A DNA stretch of 64,000 bases from the NCBI GenBank assembly GCA_905250115.1, contig CAJNOI010000307.1:1-64000 (forward strand), read 5' to 3'. The notes beneath the pieces were generated by a model. It made no database searches and was not told the origin of the DNA. It saw nothing but the letters and a program-made list of their open reading frames with translations. The position numbers and the translations under genes are program-made. The stretch's first letter is position 1, and every line of letters starts with the position of its first letter. This document shows, piece after piece, positions 12,663-24,127 of the stretch. Origin of the DNA: Adineta steineri (taxonomy: Eukaryota; Rotifera; Eurotatoria; Adinetida; Adinetidae).

Positions 12663-13388
12663 TTAAAATTTATGTAACCAATTATTTTTAATAAAATCTT
12701 CAATTTCTTTTCCATCATTCCATTCAAAAAAATCTGCTTGAAATTTTTTCTCTCCTAATTGTGTTTGTTGTTTTAATTCTTTTGCCATACGATATCCACT
12801 ACGTGCACAAATTAGATCACCTTTTTTTAAACTATTTGCTGCACATACATCATTATGTCCATCACCAATAAATAAAATAGGAATTTCTTCAGAAAATTTT
12901 GTTCGAGCATATTTTTCAATTATTTCTCGTTTACACATATTTGATGGACATGTTGGACATGTTTGTTGACCATAGGGTTCAATTATTAAACGTTGATCAT
13001 CTTTACTAAAATAAGCCGGATTTGTAAATATATCTTTAAACATATGATCAAGATGATTATGTTTCAATATTGTATTAATAAAAACAAGATTTGAATCACT
13101 AATAATAATTAAATGACTATTGTCTAAAGAATATAAATAATTAATTAAATGCGAAAAACCATTTGTTAATGGAATTTCTTGCATATTGTTTGTATAATCA
13201 GTTTCGTTTATATTAAATTTATGTAATTGATGAAAGGTTTCTTGCATACGAGTTGCCCAAGAACTAATTTGTGAACAATTCTTTTCTGCAATTAATCGTT
13301 CTTCATCTGATGGAAAGAGTTTATTTACATGAATATCAGAATTAGCATCAATAATAGTATGGTCAAAATCAAATGCAACTAAAAACAT
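12663..13388 (-). CDS. PHOSPHO2: PHOSPHO2-type HAD phosphatase (pyridoxal phosphate phosphatase-like)
   Basis: Single-exon 241-aa protein of the PHOSPHO subgroup of HAD hydrolases (human PHOSPHO2 is 241 aa). Motif I is FDFDHTIID at residues 6-14, with the nucleophile and acid/base aspartates in DxDxT. Motif II is the Ser in IIISDSN, and motif III/IV is the GDGHNDVCAA segment with the metal-binding Asp residues. The cysteine-rich TCPTCPSNMCKRE block and FTNPAYF are shared with PHOSPHO1/2 and not with other HADs; FTNPA and SDSN favour PHOSPHO2 over PHOSPHO1. Known family activity is dephosphorylation of pyridoxal 5'-phosphate (PHOSPHO2) or phosphocholine/phosphoethanolamine (PHOSPHO1); substrate here is inferred. 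No targeting signal, so probably cytosolic. Confidence 0.9.
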   Translation of the reverse strand: MFLVAFDFDHTIIDANSDIHVNKLFPSDEERLIAEKNCSQISSWATRMQETFHQLHKFNINETDYTNNMQEIPLTNGFSHLINYLYSLDNSHLIIISDSNLVFINTILKHNHLDHMFKDIFTNPAYFSKDDQRLIIEPYGQQTCPTCPSNMCKREIIEKYARTKFSEEIPILFIGDGHNDVCAANSLKKGDLICARSGYRMAKELKQQTQLGEKKFQADFFEWNDGKEIEDFIKNNWLHKF

Positions 13389-14142
13389 GATTTTATCTGG
13401 AAGAAATAAACGAAATTGTTGGTTTAAAAGTTTTAGGTACTATCTTTTACAAGATATCAGGATTGTAACGGGTAAACAAGACATCCTTATTCACATTTCC
13501 TTCTAGGATATGACGGTTCATCGAGCTGAAAATTCTTTTACAGATATTAGATATGTAGGAGTGGAAGTTAGTTTTTCTGTTAGTTTCCTTAAGTCTATTA
13601 CGGTTGACATGAGAATTTATTTGAGCTTGAAATGTGTGAAATGAAATTAACATAGAAAAAGTCATTATAAGAAAAAAACTTGGGATTCTATCACTAAGAT
13701 ATCACTAGAGTGAATGTGTTAAAAAACCTAAATGAAGGTTTTACGAAGACTATCATGCTCCGACTACTAATATAAGATCTATAATAGATTACCTTAATGT
13801 AATATAGAAAATTAGCTTCTATGTCTTATTTCCCAAAAGAATGAAAGTTTGCTAAACATGGTAAACTATAAATACCATTGGACAAGAAAAGGTTAATGTC
13901 CCCATCGATAAAGAAAAAAAATCCTTTTTACAAACTATTAAAAAATAAACAGTTGCTGAATGTTCCCGTAATGGAAAAAAAACAACACGAATATACATGT
14001 ATTATTGTTATTTACGAACATAACAATATTTTTTTAATACTTCAATTGTTAACTAACTCATAACAATAAGAAAAATTATATTTTACATTAATAAAATAGA
14101 ATCTATTCCAAACTCAACTAGATTCTAAAATCACCTGCCGTA
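13389..14142. other. Intergenic, no gene seen
   Basis: AT-rich sequence upstream of PHOSPHO2. Short ORFs on both strands have no recognisable features. Confidence 0.5.
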
Positions 14143-14477
14143 TTAGCCCTTCTAATACCGGACGAAAAAACTTTCATGAAATATCATGCAAGGAAATATT
14201 TGTCCATATATTGAAATCATAAAAAACTCAGTTCTACTCCACTTTATTATCTATATTCTAATCAATCTAATATATTAGTATTCTCGTCACACATAATATT
14301 TACTCAACTAAATTGGGAAAGTACCGAAAGGACTTGAAATATACCAAAGCTGTAAGAAACAAAAGAATATATATATGTGTATAATGTCTACGACATTTAT
14401 ACAATATAATACGATGAAGAATAGTAATTTTTACTCATATGGCCAGAAATGTTCATACACGGTATTAGAAGGGTTAA
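14143..14477. mobile_element. piggyBac-like MITE (TTAA-type target site)
   Basis: A 327-bp segment, 14147-14473, starts CCCTTCTAATACCG and ends CGGTATTAGAAGGG, a perfect 14-bp terminal inverted repeat. The right flank is TTAA; the left flank is TTAG, one substitution from TTAA. CCC/GGG termini at a TTAA target are characteristic of piggyBac-superfamily elements. Similarity between the arms continues imperfectly further inward. No ORF inside encodes a transposase, so it is a non-autonomous copy, somewhat aged given the mutated target site. Confidence 0.75.
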
Positions 14478-15049
14478 CAAATGATTGAGGATTTCGGTCT
14501 CTATTTTACCTTATGTCTATCATAGTAATTTGGGAATAAATTGATATATTATTCGATTATTTAGATTAACGCTCAAATCAAGACCAACAGCAACAAAGAT
14601 AGAACTAACGAGTCTCGGATCGTCTATCGGTATAATATCTGTTTACATCAAAGACGATATTTGCGGCATTTTTATACATAAAACAATTTAGATTATAGTT
14701 TGATATTATTTAAAATTAGCTTATCATGATAAAATACGAAAACGATAGATCGGAAAGCATATTTTATATAAATTACAGTCATGAAAATCATCTTCGACTC
14801 TAACGACTATGTTACAAATAGATGCCTCCTACTACCGAAAAACTTCAAGCTCAATAACGTTAGTCTATCACAAAATATCTGTTGTATTCTAAAAAAAGAC
14901 AACAATATAAAGTATGATTTTTCACCATAAGATTCAAGACTATCATGTCATTGATTGATATTCATTGAGAAATAAATGATTTAATCTAGAACAAGGCAAA
15001 TAAGAATATTTTATACAATGATGAAGAAAGAAAACATAAAAATAAATTC
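14478..15049. other. Intergenic downstream of EME1
   Basis: About 570 bp between the piggyBac-like element and the EME1 stop codon. Nothing recognisable. Confidence 0.5.
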
Positions 15050-15988
15050 TCATAAAAGATCGTTTCCATCTGTAGATGTAAATAATTTCCAAATTTTTTC
15101 TGACATTTGTGGTCCGATCTTTCTCGTTGTTGTTAAAACTCCTGCTCCACGTCGAACTTGTATATCAGCTAACAATAATTTTGCTTCATTTTCTGTTTGA
15201 CATTGTTTATATGCTTGTACTAATCCTTGTATTGTTCCATATTGATTAACAATAGCTTGTGCTTGTTCAATACCCATATGTTGAAATTGTTGTAAAATTT
15301 GTTTCCATAATGATTCAAGTGTTTTATTCGGTTGATCAATATCAACACGTATTGCTTTATATTGTTTCATTGTATCAACATGAAATGTAAATGGTGATAA
15401 ATTTTTTAAACGTTTTTCTGGTGCAACTGTTATAGCTTTTGTAAATGAAAGGATTAAAGTTGCAAGATCATGTTCATTTTCAGCATATTTTATAATACAA
15501 TTAAATTGAAGTTGTAAATCAAGATAAATATTATCTAAATCATTTGATTTTATAATAGATGAACGTGTTAGTAATTTACTAAGACTTAATGAAGAATTTA
15601 CACCAATAATAACAATTGTAATTGCTTTTTTAGAATTATATTTATTGTTAATAGTTTGAAATAGATCTAATATATTGTTTTTATTAGTATTACATACAGA
15701 AACAAATTGAAAAAATTGTTCCGTTGTCATTAAAAGTAATAATTGACTAACAAATTCTTCATCAATATTATTAGCAACATTTGTTATCGACCTAAATAAA
15801 TAATTTCAATATAAATAAATAGAAATTTTAGAATAGAAGACTAACCATGTTATAGTATTTGGTACTGGCATACTTTCAACAAGATATTTAGCTTTTTTCT
15901 CATCAAATTCTTTTGTTAATGATTTTGCCCATGATTTATCAATAATATTTAAATCAATCCAAGCTGTTACTTCATGTGCTTTACTCAT
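15050..15988 (-). CDS. EME1: Crossover junction endonuclease subunit EME1 (short form)
   Basis: Non-catalytic partner of MUS81 in the structure-specific nuclease that cuts 3'-flaps, replication forks and Holliday-junction intermediates in the nucleus. Two exons, 15988-15846 and 15791-15050, encode 294 aa. The degenerate ERCC4-type nuclease domain covers roughly residues 1-180 (LQLQFNCIIKYAENEHDLATL and FTKAITVAPEKRL match the family). The C-terminal (HhH)2 region ends with [22 protein letters not shown], very close to vertebrate [22 protein letters not shown]. Human EME1 is about 570 aa; here the long disordered N-terminus is missing and the protein begins almost at the nuclease domain. The start ATG at 15988 follows several in-frame stops, but an additional 5' exon is not excluded. 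MUS81 is not in this window. Confidence 0.88.
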
Positions 15989-16191
15989 GATTATTTCTAT
16001 AAAAGATCAAATTCTTCTTAAACATAGATTGGTTTTCATCAGATGAATAGACAAATATAAGAATCTTTCATTGGCTAGGATTAAATAACCAACCATATTA
16101 GATTTGAATAGGTGAGGTTAGATGTATAAAGGTTAGATGTCAACATAGTTTACGAAAAATAAAATTTTAAAAGATATAATCTAATCAAAGG

Positions 16192-16378
16192 ATGATCTTC
16201 AGTGTTTTATCCAGCTTTTTTCGTTCGAAGGTGCGAAATTAACTGCCGGGAGGGCAAACGTAGAGTTGCAGATTCAAAAAGCGTAATTTTTCTGAATTGC
16301 GGAGGAGCAGGGGCACCCTTCGAGAGGGCAAAAAGCCCCGTGCCCCCCCCCCCCGCTGGATAAATCGCTGATGATCTT
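16192..16378. mobile_element. hAT-type MITE with 8-bp target duplication
   Basis: A 171-bp element, 16200-16370, begins CAGTGTTTTATCCAGC and ends, reverse-complemented, CAGCGATTTATCCAGC (14 of 16). A perfect 8-bp duplication ATGATCTT flanks it at 16192-16199 and 16371-16378. It is GC-rich relative to the neighbourhood and includes a run of about 12 C at 16342-16354. There is no coding capacity. Its termini differ from the element at 5979, so it is a second family. Confidence 0.86.
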
Positions 16379-17647
16379 TATTTAAAATACTGCAATCTAA
16401 ATGATTACATTATGAAAATCTAGTACAGTAATATAGAAACAGTAGATGATAAACTATTTGTGTTCATGTTCTCTCATGATAATATAAACAGATCATTATG
16501 AAACTTGAAATTTTTGAATGTAAAGACATGGTAAGATTATAATCGTGGATTTCAATCGACTATGAAACAAGGAATGATGCGTGAGATGATAGGTAATGAT
16601 CAAAGGTGTCCTCATTTATCATCTTAAGAGAGAAAAGACATAATTCAACTGATTTATGAAAGATAGAATATATTTTTTGATCATTATAATTTTTAAAAAT
16701 AAAATACTAATAATCATTATATTATAGTCCTCGAATTCTTGTCCTAATGCAGAACGTTGAACTGATACGATTAAAGCTGAAAATACACGTACAACAAACG
16801 ATATAATATTACTATATGACTTAATAAAAACATGTCCATTCATCCTTGATATTTATCTTTTTGCAGATATGATAATATTACATTAGATCAATAATCATAT
16901 TATTCTGTTAGTTTCTTTTGCCTAGATCATGTTTATACATATCTGAAAGCTCAGTTACACTGGTTTCAATAACATATGTCATTCAAGTAAAGATCATCTA
17001 CCTCAGATATTTCTAATACATTCAATAAGATTTCGCTTCAACCTAATTATTTTATTTCTACATATAACAGTTGTCTTATTCGTTATCGATCTATATCTTA
17101 TTAACAAAGTATATATATATATATGAAATAAACATTATTCTTTCTCACGAAGAAAATTGTTTAACATTCAGCTCCATCTTTTGATCAATATCAGATCTGA
17201 TTGAAATAAAAAACGATGTAGTAAAATTCATATTGATATTGTTTTAACACAGGGTTTTTTTTCTATTGTCTCTCCACCCTCTTTTCAAATATCAACAATG
17301 TAAACAATGTTTTTGTGTTTAAAATATCAAACAAATGTCTATTATTATTATTATTATATATACTAACATCTGTTACATATATTCTATTAATTTTCGAATA
17401 AATAATTATTTTTCTTACGATAGTTTATTTGACATATTAAGAAGAAAACCAGAAAAATTCTTATTGGTCGAAATTATTTAACCAATCATAAGAAAATTTT
17501 AAGAGAAAGTGCTAATAAATAATAAATATAAATAGGAACACGGAACAAAAAAAGAAAGAAATAAGTAAGTTTACATTAGCATATGTTTCAATGATATAAT
17601 TACCTATTTATTTATTTGATTTGAAAAGATATTCAAAGATAGAACAC
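16379..17647. other. Intergenic upstream of RAD54L2
   Basis: AT-rich, with (ATT)n and (TA)n microsatellites at 17100-17125 and 17341-17360. A 74-codon minus-strand frame at 16619-16843 looks partly coding but matches nothing I know. No confident gene. Confidence 0.45.
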
Positions 17648-20600
17648 ATGGCTGCTGCTGCTGAATCACCTTTATCGGATACATTAGATGATTTATTATT
17701 TAATGAAGATGAGAATACACATTCAGATGATGATGATAATTCACCAACACTTGTAACAAATCTTTCATCTGATAATGGATTAAAATTAAAAATAAAAAAA
17801 CGTAAACATGAACAATCATCAGATACTAAAATACATAAAAAGAAAAAAAAATCGAAAACACAACCAACATATATGCGTCGAAATATTCGAAATTTATTAA
17901 CAAATGATAAATTACAAGGTGATACATTATCAGCACTTAAAGCTGAACAAGATCGTCTTAAAAGACTTGAAGAAACTAATCAACAACTTCATGCAATGTA
18001 CAATAATAATAATAATATGCCAATAAATTTTATTCCATCATCAACATTACCAAAATCGAATGAACATGAATGTATTGTTTTAGACGATGATGATGATGAT
18101 GATGACAATGATGAAGAAACATTAGAACCAAAAATTGATCCAGGTTTATTTATTTTGCTTTCTAATGTTAATAATAATCGTTTTTTTGTATTTTAGAAGA
18201 TAATATTGCTATTAAAGAACCCATCGATACTAATGAAGACAGTAATGATTCAGATGTACAATGTGTTGATAGTGATACTGAAACGATTAATGATAAACTA
18301 ACACAAAAATTACAAAGATTACATCTCGATGATCGAGTTAATGTACCAGATGAGAATGGTATGTTATTTGAAAAAAAATCAATGTCTAACCTTTTTAATG
18401 ACCACTGGCATAAAAAAAATTTAAATTATTTTTTTCTATATTTAGGCAATATTTTGATTAATATGAATCATCCTAGTGAGGATCCTGATTTGTACATGGC
18501 AAAACATCTTTGTCCTGATCTTAAACCACATCAAATTGGTGGCATACGTTTTATGTATGATAATATTGTTGAATCTCTTCAACGTTTTCAAACAACAGCT
18601 GGACTTGGTTGTATACTTGCACATTCCATGGGTTGTGGAAAAACTCTTCAAGTAAAAATTAAAAAAATCTTCCCGTTTTCATTTCTAATTTTCTTTTGCA
18701 ATAGGTCATTACATTTATTGATATATTATTACAATATACCACAGCAAAATTAGTTCTTATTGTTGTACCAATAAATACAATACAAAATTGGTTATCTGAA
18801 TTTAATCGTTGGTGTCCAGTTGATAATCCTAATCTTGAATATAAACGTTTATTTAAATTGTATATATTAAATGACACATCAAAAAAATTAACACAACGTA
18901 CAAAACTTGTACAAAATTGGTCGGAAACAGGTGGAGTGCTCATTCTTGGTTATGAAATGTTTCGTTTATTGGTAACTAAAAAACCAACTCAAACAAATAC
19001 ATCAACAAAAACAAATAATACAAATAAATCAATTATATCTAGGCCGATAACACCTGTTATTGTTGATCTTGAAGAAGAAGAGAAAAATTTCGAAACAATG
19101 GAAGGTAATCGAACGAATAAAATCTCATAATACTAAGGATATATAATTAGCGAATTTTTCTCATGACTTCAAAATTCAAAGCATTCTGACCAGACATTAT
19201 ATTATATCTATTATTAATAAGTTTAATAATAGAAAAGAATGTCTACTCTATTTAAAAGTAGTAAATTACAATGTAATCAAAATTGCAGCAGATGTCTTTT
19301 AATAGATAGATTTTATCCACATGAGTTTTTATATTCAATATCTTTCTAATACGAAATACATTCTTTCATAGAGAAGTTTTGTAGAATACAAATCAGTATA
19401 TTAATAAACTGCCACGAATAGAGCTTTCCTTTTACAATGCGCGTCATAAAATTATGTATTCAGAGAACGTCAGAATTAAAAAAAAAAGAAAAATTAGATC
19501 CAAGTTTACAATAGAGAAGTTTTGTGCTAATATAAAGTTTATTTTAGATCGAGACAATCAACTTTATATAACGAAAAAAAAGATACTTAATTATGCATAA
19601 GGAATTTTCTGCAGTTTCATATTGAGAATCTAGAATACGAGTTAATCTTATTCAAACTACAGAATTGTACAAGTAGCATAAAAGATCTGATGCAAATTCT
19701 TCCGTATTATATAACTATTATGAAAAATATAATTTATATTTAGACATACGAAATGCATTACTCAATCCGGATCTAGTCATTTGCGATGAAGGTCATCGAA
19801 TTAAAAATCATCAAGCTGGTGTTGCTATTGCTTTAAAATCTATTCGAACACAGTTTGTTTTCTATTATAATTAATATTTACTTTTTATGAATATTATTTT
19901 TTTCTTTATATCTAGTCGTCGAATTGTTCTAACAGGTTATCCTCTTCAAAATAATCTAATCGGTAATGTCAATAGTATTTTTTCTTTATGATATGTGAAA
20001 ATTTCTATTTTTCTATAGAATATTGGTGTATGGTTGATTTTGTTCGCCCAAATTATCTTGGTAGTAAACTTGAATTTTGTAATATGTTTGAACGTCCTAT
20101 TCTTAATGGTCAATGTATTGATTCAACTGTTGAAGATAGAAAAATAATGCGTGCTCGTGCACATGTTTTACATAGTTTATTAGAAGGTTTCATACAAAGA
20201 CGTGGTCATGATGTTCTTCAAACAGATTTACCACCTAAAACTGAATTTGTTATTTTATTGAAATTATCAAATATTCAAAGACAATTATATATGAGATTTC
20301 TTGATGCTGTTGGTGCTTTATCAAATACATCAGAGAAAACTTTAAATCCATTGCGAGCATTTGCTATTTGTTGCAAAGTAATTTATTTAAAAAAAATAAG
20401 ATATCTATAATAATAGTAATAATAATAATAGATATGGAATCATGCAGATGTTTTGTATAAATTTGTACGTGATCGTCAGGAAGGTTCAGAAGTTGATTTA
20501 GATTTTGAACTTGAACAAAATTCAACAAATAAAACAAAATTAAATAAACGTTTAACTCCAAATAATCGTGCATCACCACAAGTTCCGAATCCTTATGAAC

Positions 20601-23502
20601 TACAAACAACTATAGGATATGGATTAGAAAAAAAAGAATTCGATTATGATTTTGTAAGTTTAAAATTTTTATTAATTTTATTGAAAAATAAAAAGCTTTT
20701 TTTTTTAAATTTCAAGGCAAATTCTATATTAAATTCATACATTTGTGGTCAATTAATAAATGGAATTAAATTTCAAGTGACATTAACAATGTTAGATTTA
20801 TGTATAGAAGTTGATAACAAAGTTTTGATTTTTAGGTATGTTTTTGAAAAATAGAAAAAAAAAATGATTTTTTACATATATATATATTTAGTCAAAGTTT
20901 ATTATCATTAAATAAACTTGAAGAATTTCTTAGTCAACGTTATATACCAAATACAAAGGAAAAATGGGAAAAAAATATTAATTATTATAGTAAGTTATAT
21001 TCATAATTAAAAAGAATTCATTCAAGTGAATTTTGATTGGATTCAAATCATGGAAATATCTTTTTCAGAATACAAAAAAGTATTTATAGAGCGATGGATA
21101 GTTCCATATAAGATTGAGACTTAAACGGTCAAAGAGTATAAAATAAGTATTTTATTTCGATCTTTTAGCGAGGACATATCGTTGAAGGAGTAAGTGTGGG
21201 TAGATATGATGGTGAATGCAGTAGTCTCGATGATCGGACTGAACGTCGCAGGCGTATGGCTCAGTGAGGATGCATAGAATATCCACATTCCACGTACATA
21301 CACTGTCCAACATCAAATATCTACTAGCAATCCGTTTTGAACCCTAAAATGAGCTGCGATGTTTTGCCAAGGGGAGAAATGCGTACTTTAAAGCATAAAG
21401 TACTGTAAAGTACCAAAGTAGTTTAAAATATTTGGAAGTGGCAGGGAGTAGCGCGAAATCGCTCGAAGCACGAAAATAGTTCAAAGTACCTCAAAATACA
21501 AAAGTAGTTCAGAGTATGTAGAGTTAATTTCAAGTACAAAGTAGTGCAAGGTACAAAAATAGCTCAAAATATGTAATAGCAGCACATAGCGGTTCAAACT
21601 AACTCGAAGTAGTCAAAAAGTAGCTCAAAGTGGCTAAAAGTAGCATAAAGTAGCTCAAATTCACTTGAAGTGCAAAAATACGCATTTTCCCCCCTTGCGT
21701 TTTGTCCTAGTGCCCTTTTTTCTTAGATTTAATTTTTTCAAAATATATTTTTTTGAAATGATTGCTTTAAAAAGAAAATACAATAATCACTGTGAAAGTA
21801 TATTCCTAGAAATAAAATTCTATTTTTTTTTATCTAGGACTTGATGGTGGTACAAATAGTCTTGAACGTGAAAGACTTATTAATGCATTTAATGCACCAA
21901 ATTCTAATGCCAAATTATTTTTACTTTCTACTCGGTAAAATTCTTTGACATAATAAAAATTTTTTGAATTTTTTTCGATTTTTAAATATAGAGCGGGTTG
22001 TCTTGGTATAAATCTAATTGCAGCTAATCGAGTTATTGTAATGGATGTTTCATGGAATCCATGTCTTGATGCTCAAGCTGTTTGTCGTGTTTATCGTTAT
22101 GGACAGAAACGACATTGTTATATATATCGGTTAATAGCTGATTTTACTATGGAAAAACGTATTTATGATAGACAAATAGCTAAGCAAGGAATGTCTGATC
22201 GTGTTGTTGATGAAATGCAACCACAAAATCAATTTACAAGAAATGAAGTCGAAAATTTAATACATTTTGCGGTAAAAATTTTCTTTTTTTTTTCAATTAA
22301 TCAGAAGGAAAATATATTTTTTTCCATCATTTATTAGACTGAAGAAGAATTACCTGCTGCAGATCTCGTAGAAAAAATTGATGACGTAACAACAGATGAA
22401 GTGTTAAGAAAAACTTCTAAACAATATTCTCAATCAATAACAAAAATTCCATTTACACATGAATCTCTTCTTTGTGATCGTAAAGAATATCAATTAACAT
22501 CAGCAGAAAAACGACGTGCAGAAAAAGAATATCATGATGAAAAACGAATGAATGCATTTTCCTATCGTCCAAGATTTCATCCATCTCGATCGTAAGATTA
22601 AATAAAACAAAATTCTCTTTTATTCATCTTATTTTTGTTTGTTTAGTTATTCTCGTTTACTTACTGATCAAGAACCACGGTCATTTATTCATCCCTCACC
22701 ATCAACATCATCTCTTGATTCTAGTTATCCTTTATATCAACCATTACGATCAACAGCATCAATGACACCATTACCACCTTACCATGTACAACAACAAACA
22801 ACAGATAGAAAATTAGAACAATTAAAACAACATGGAATATCAGTACAACAAGTTGTACTTCAAAATCGTAAATATTTTCTATTTAAATAAATTTAATATC
22901 TATAAATATTTTGTTTTCATCTAGCTTTGGAAGTTCAATTGAATGCAACAGAACGTGAACGTATTCCAGCTGGTGTACGTATTCATCTTATAAAAGGATC
23001 TCGTGGTTCATATATTCGAGCACCTGATGGTAAATTTTTTGCTATTCGTCCATCATTATCATTATCGGAAAATCATCCAAAACGATCCGCAATGCCTCCA
23101 CCGCCACCACCATCATTATCATTATCATCCAATCCATTAGATCAATTTTTATTTAGTAAAATTTCAAAATTTAATAAATATGTATCTTCATAATAATAAT
23201 AATATTTTTTCTTAGATTCATCACCTATACAACCGTCAACTACATCATTAATGAATGATATAAATAATTTAAATGATGAAATTGATCTATTAGTTGATGA
23301 TACATCATCAAATCCTCCGTCATCATCATCATCTGCATTCGATGATCTATCATCATGGCAAAATGATTATTTTCAACGACAAAATTTTTATCCAGATTTT
23401 TTTCCTAATGGTTCAACATTATCAATGTTATCGCCATCAACAAATATTGACACTGATAACAGTACGAATAGTTTCACGTCAAATCCTTTAACATTTATGT
23501 AA
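17648..23502 (+). CDS. RAD54L2: RAD54L2 / ARIP4, SNF2-family helicase
   Basis: Nuclear SNF2 ATPase related to ATRX/RAD54, known as androgen-receptor-interacting protein 4. Sixteen exons give 1195 aa: 17648-18143, 18197-18358, 18446-18651, 18705-19104, 19744-19852, 19916-19962, 20019-20377, 20432-20653, 20717-20835, 20892-20989, 21838-21934, 21992-22271, 22338-22591, 22647-22867, 22925-23155, 23216-23502. The N-terminus is acidic with a KKKKKSK patch, then [10 protein letters not shown] (family MRRNIRKLL). Helicase motifs: Q-like [14 protein letters not shown]; Walker A HSMGCGKT (usually MGLGKT); DEGH box in [29 protein letters not shown]; and in the second lobe [45 protein letters not shown]. 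The family-specific tail [18 protein letters not shown] is present. The C-terminus is Ser/Asn-rich low complexity and shorter than in vertebrates (human about 1467 aa). The 20990-21837 intron carries a repeat element. Confidence 0.94.
21366..21698. repeat. Inverted-end element filled with AAAGTA-type short repeats, inside a RAD54L2 intron
   Basis: The left edge motif GCCAAGGGGAGAAATGCGTA (21366-21385) and the right edge motif TACGCATTTTCCCCCCTTGC (21679-21698) are near reverse complements. Between them are many degenerate copies of short AAAGTA/CAAAGTAG/CTCAAAGTA units. The block is compositionally unlike the surrounding intron. Probably a MITE-like or satellite-derived insertion; exact ends and a target duplication were not found. 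Confidence 0.6.
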
Positions 23503-24127
23503 ATTGTTTTGTTTTGTTTCTTTTTGCATCGTTCGTACTTCTAAACACAAAAAAAAAAATTTATGTCAACGTTGCATGTATAAAATCTATTTTTCTTGTG
23601 TCAATGGCCTATTCGATATAAATATATCCATATAAAACAGATTTAGGCATATATATTATTGTTGTTTCTTCTTCTTCTTCTTCTTCTCGAACATTTATTT
23701 GTTATTTCTTGTAATGTTTCGTATTTATGGTTTTTTTTCTTAATATCAAACAACAGAAAACTAAAATATAAAAATATGTACAAGAATATGTATATGAAAA
23801 GTTCTTTCTAACAACAATATATATTATCATCATCAAAGATATTTAACGATAGAAATCATTTGTCATCATGACCATACGATTTTTTACAAGTTTATTAAAG
23901 AATGCGTTGTTTTTTGATTAAATAAAAAATTTTGCTATATCATACAGATGACATCATGTTATTGAGTTGTATAGTAAAGAATTCGTTCTTTTTTTGTTTG
24001 AGTCACAGAGAGCAAAGAAAACGAAAGATAAGAAAAAACAAACGAAATATCTTTTTTATTCTATATTTTAATATCATATGTGGATGTCATCTATCTTTAT
24101 TTGAAGAATTCGCTTTAGAAATTCAAG
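23503..24127. other. Intergenic between RAD54L2 and HPS4
   Basis: Contains a (CTT)n microsatellite at about 23667-23687 and AT-rich sequence. It must hold the RAD54L2 3' end and the HPS4 promoter. No gene seen. Confidence 0.5.

Noticed and set aside
13447-13665. Minus-strand 72-codon frame upstream of PHOSPHO2
   Set aside because: Low-complexity, no motif, no splice partners; consistent with chance in intergenic DNA.
16619-16843. A 74-codon minus-strand frame with a partly coding look (VSVQRSALGQEFEDY)
   Set aside because: Possible exon or gene fragment preceded by a TTTTCAG, but no neighbouring exons or family match were found, so it is not called as a gene.
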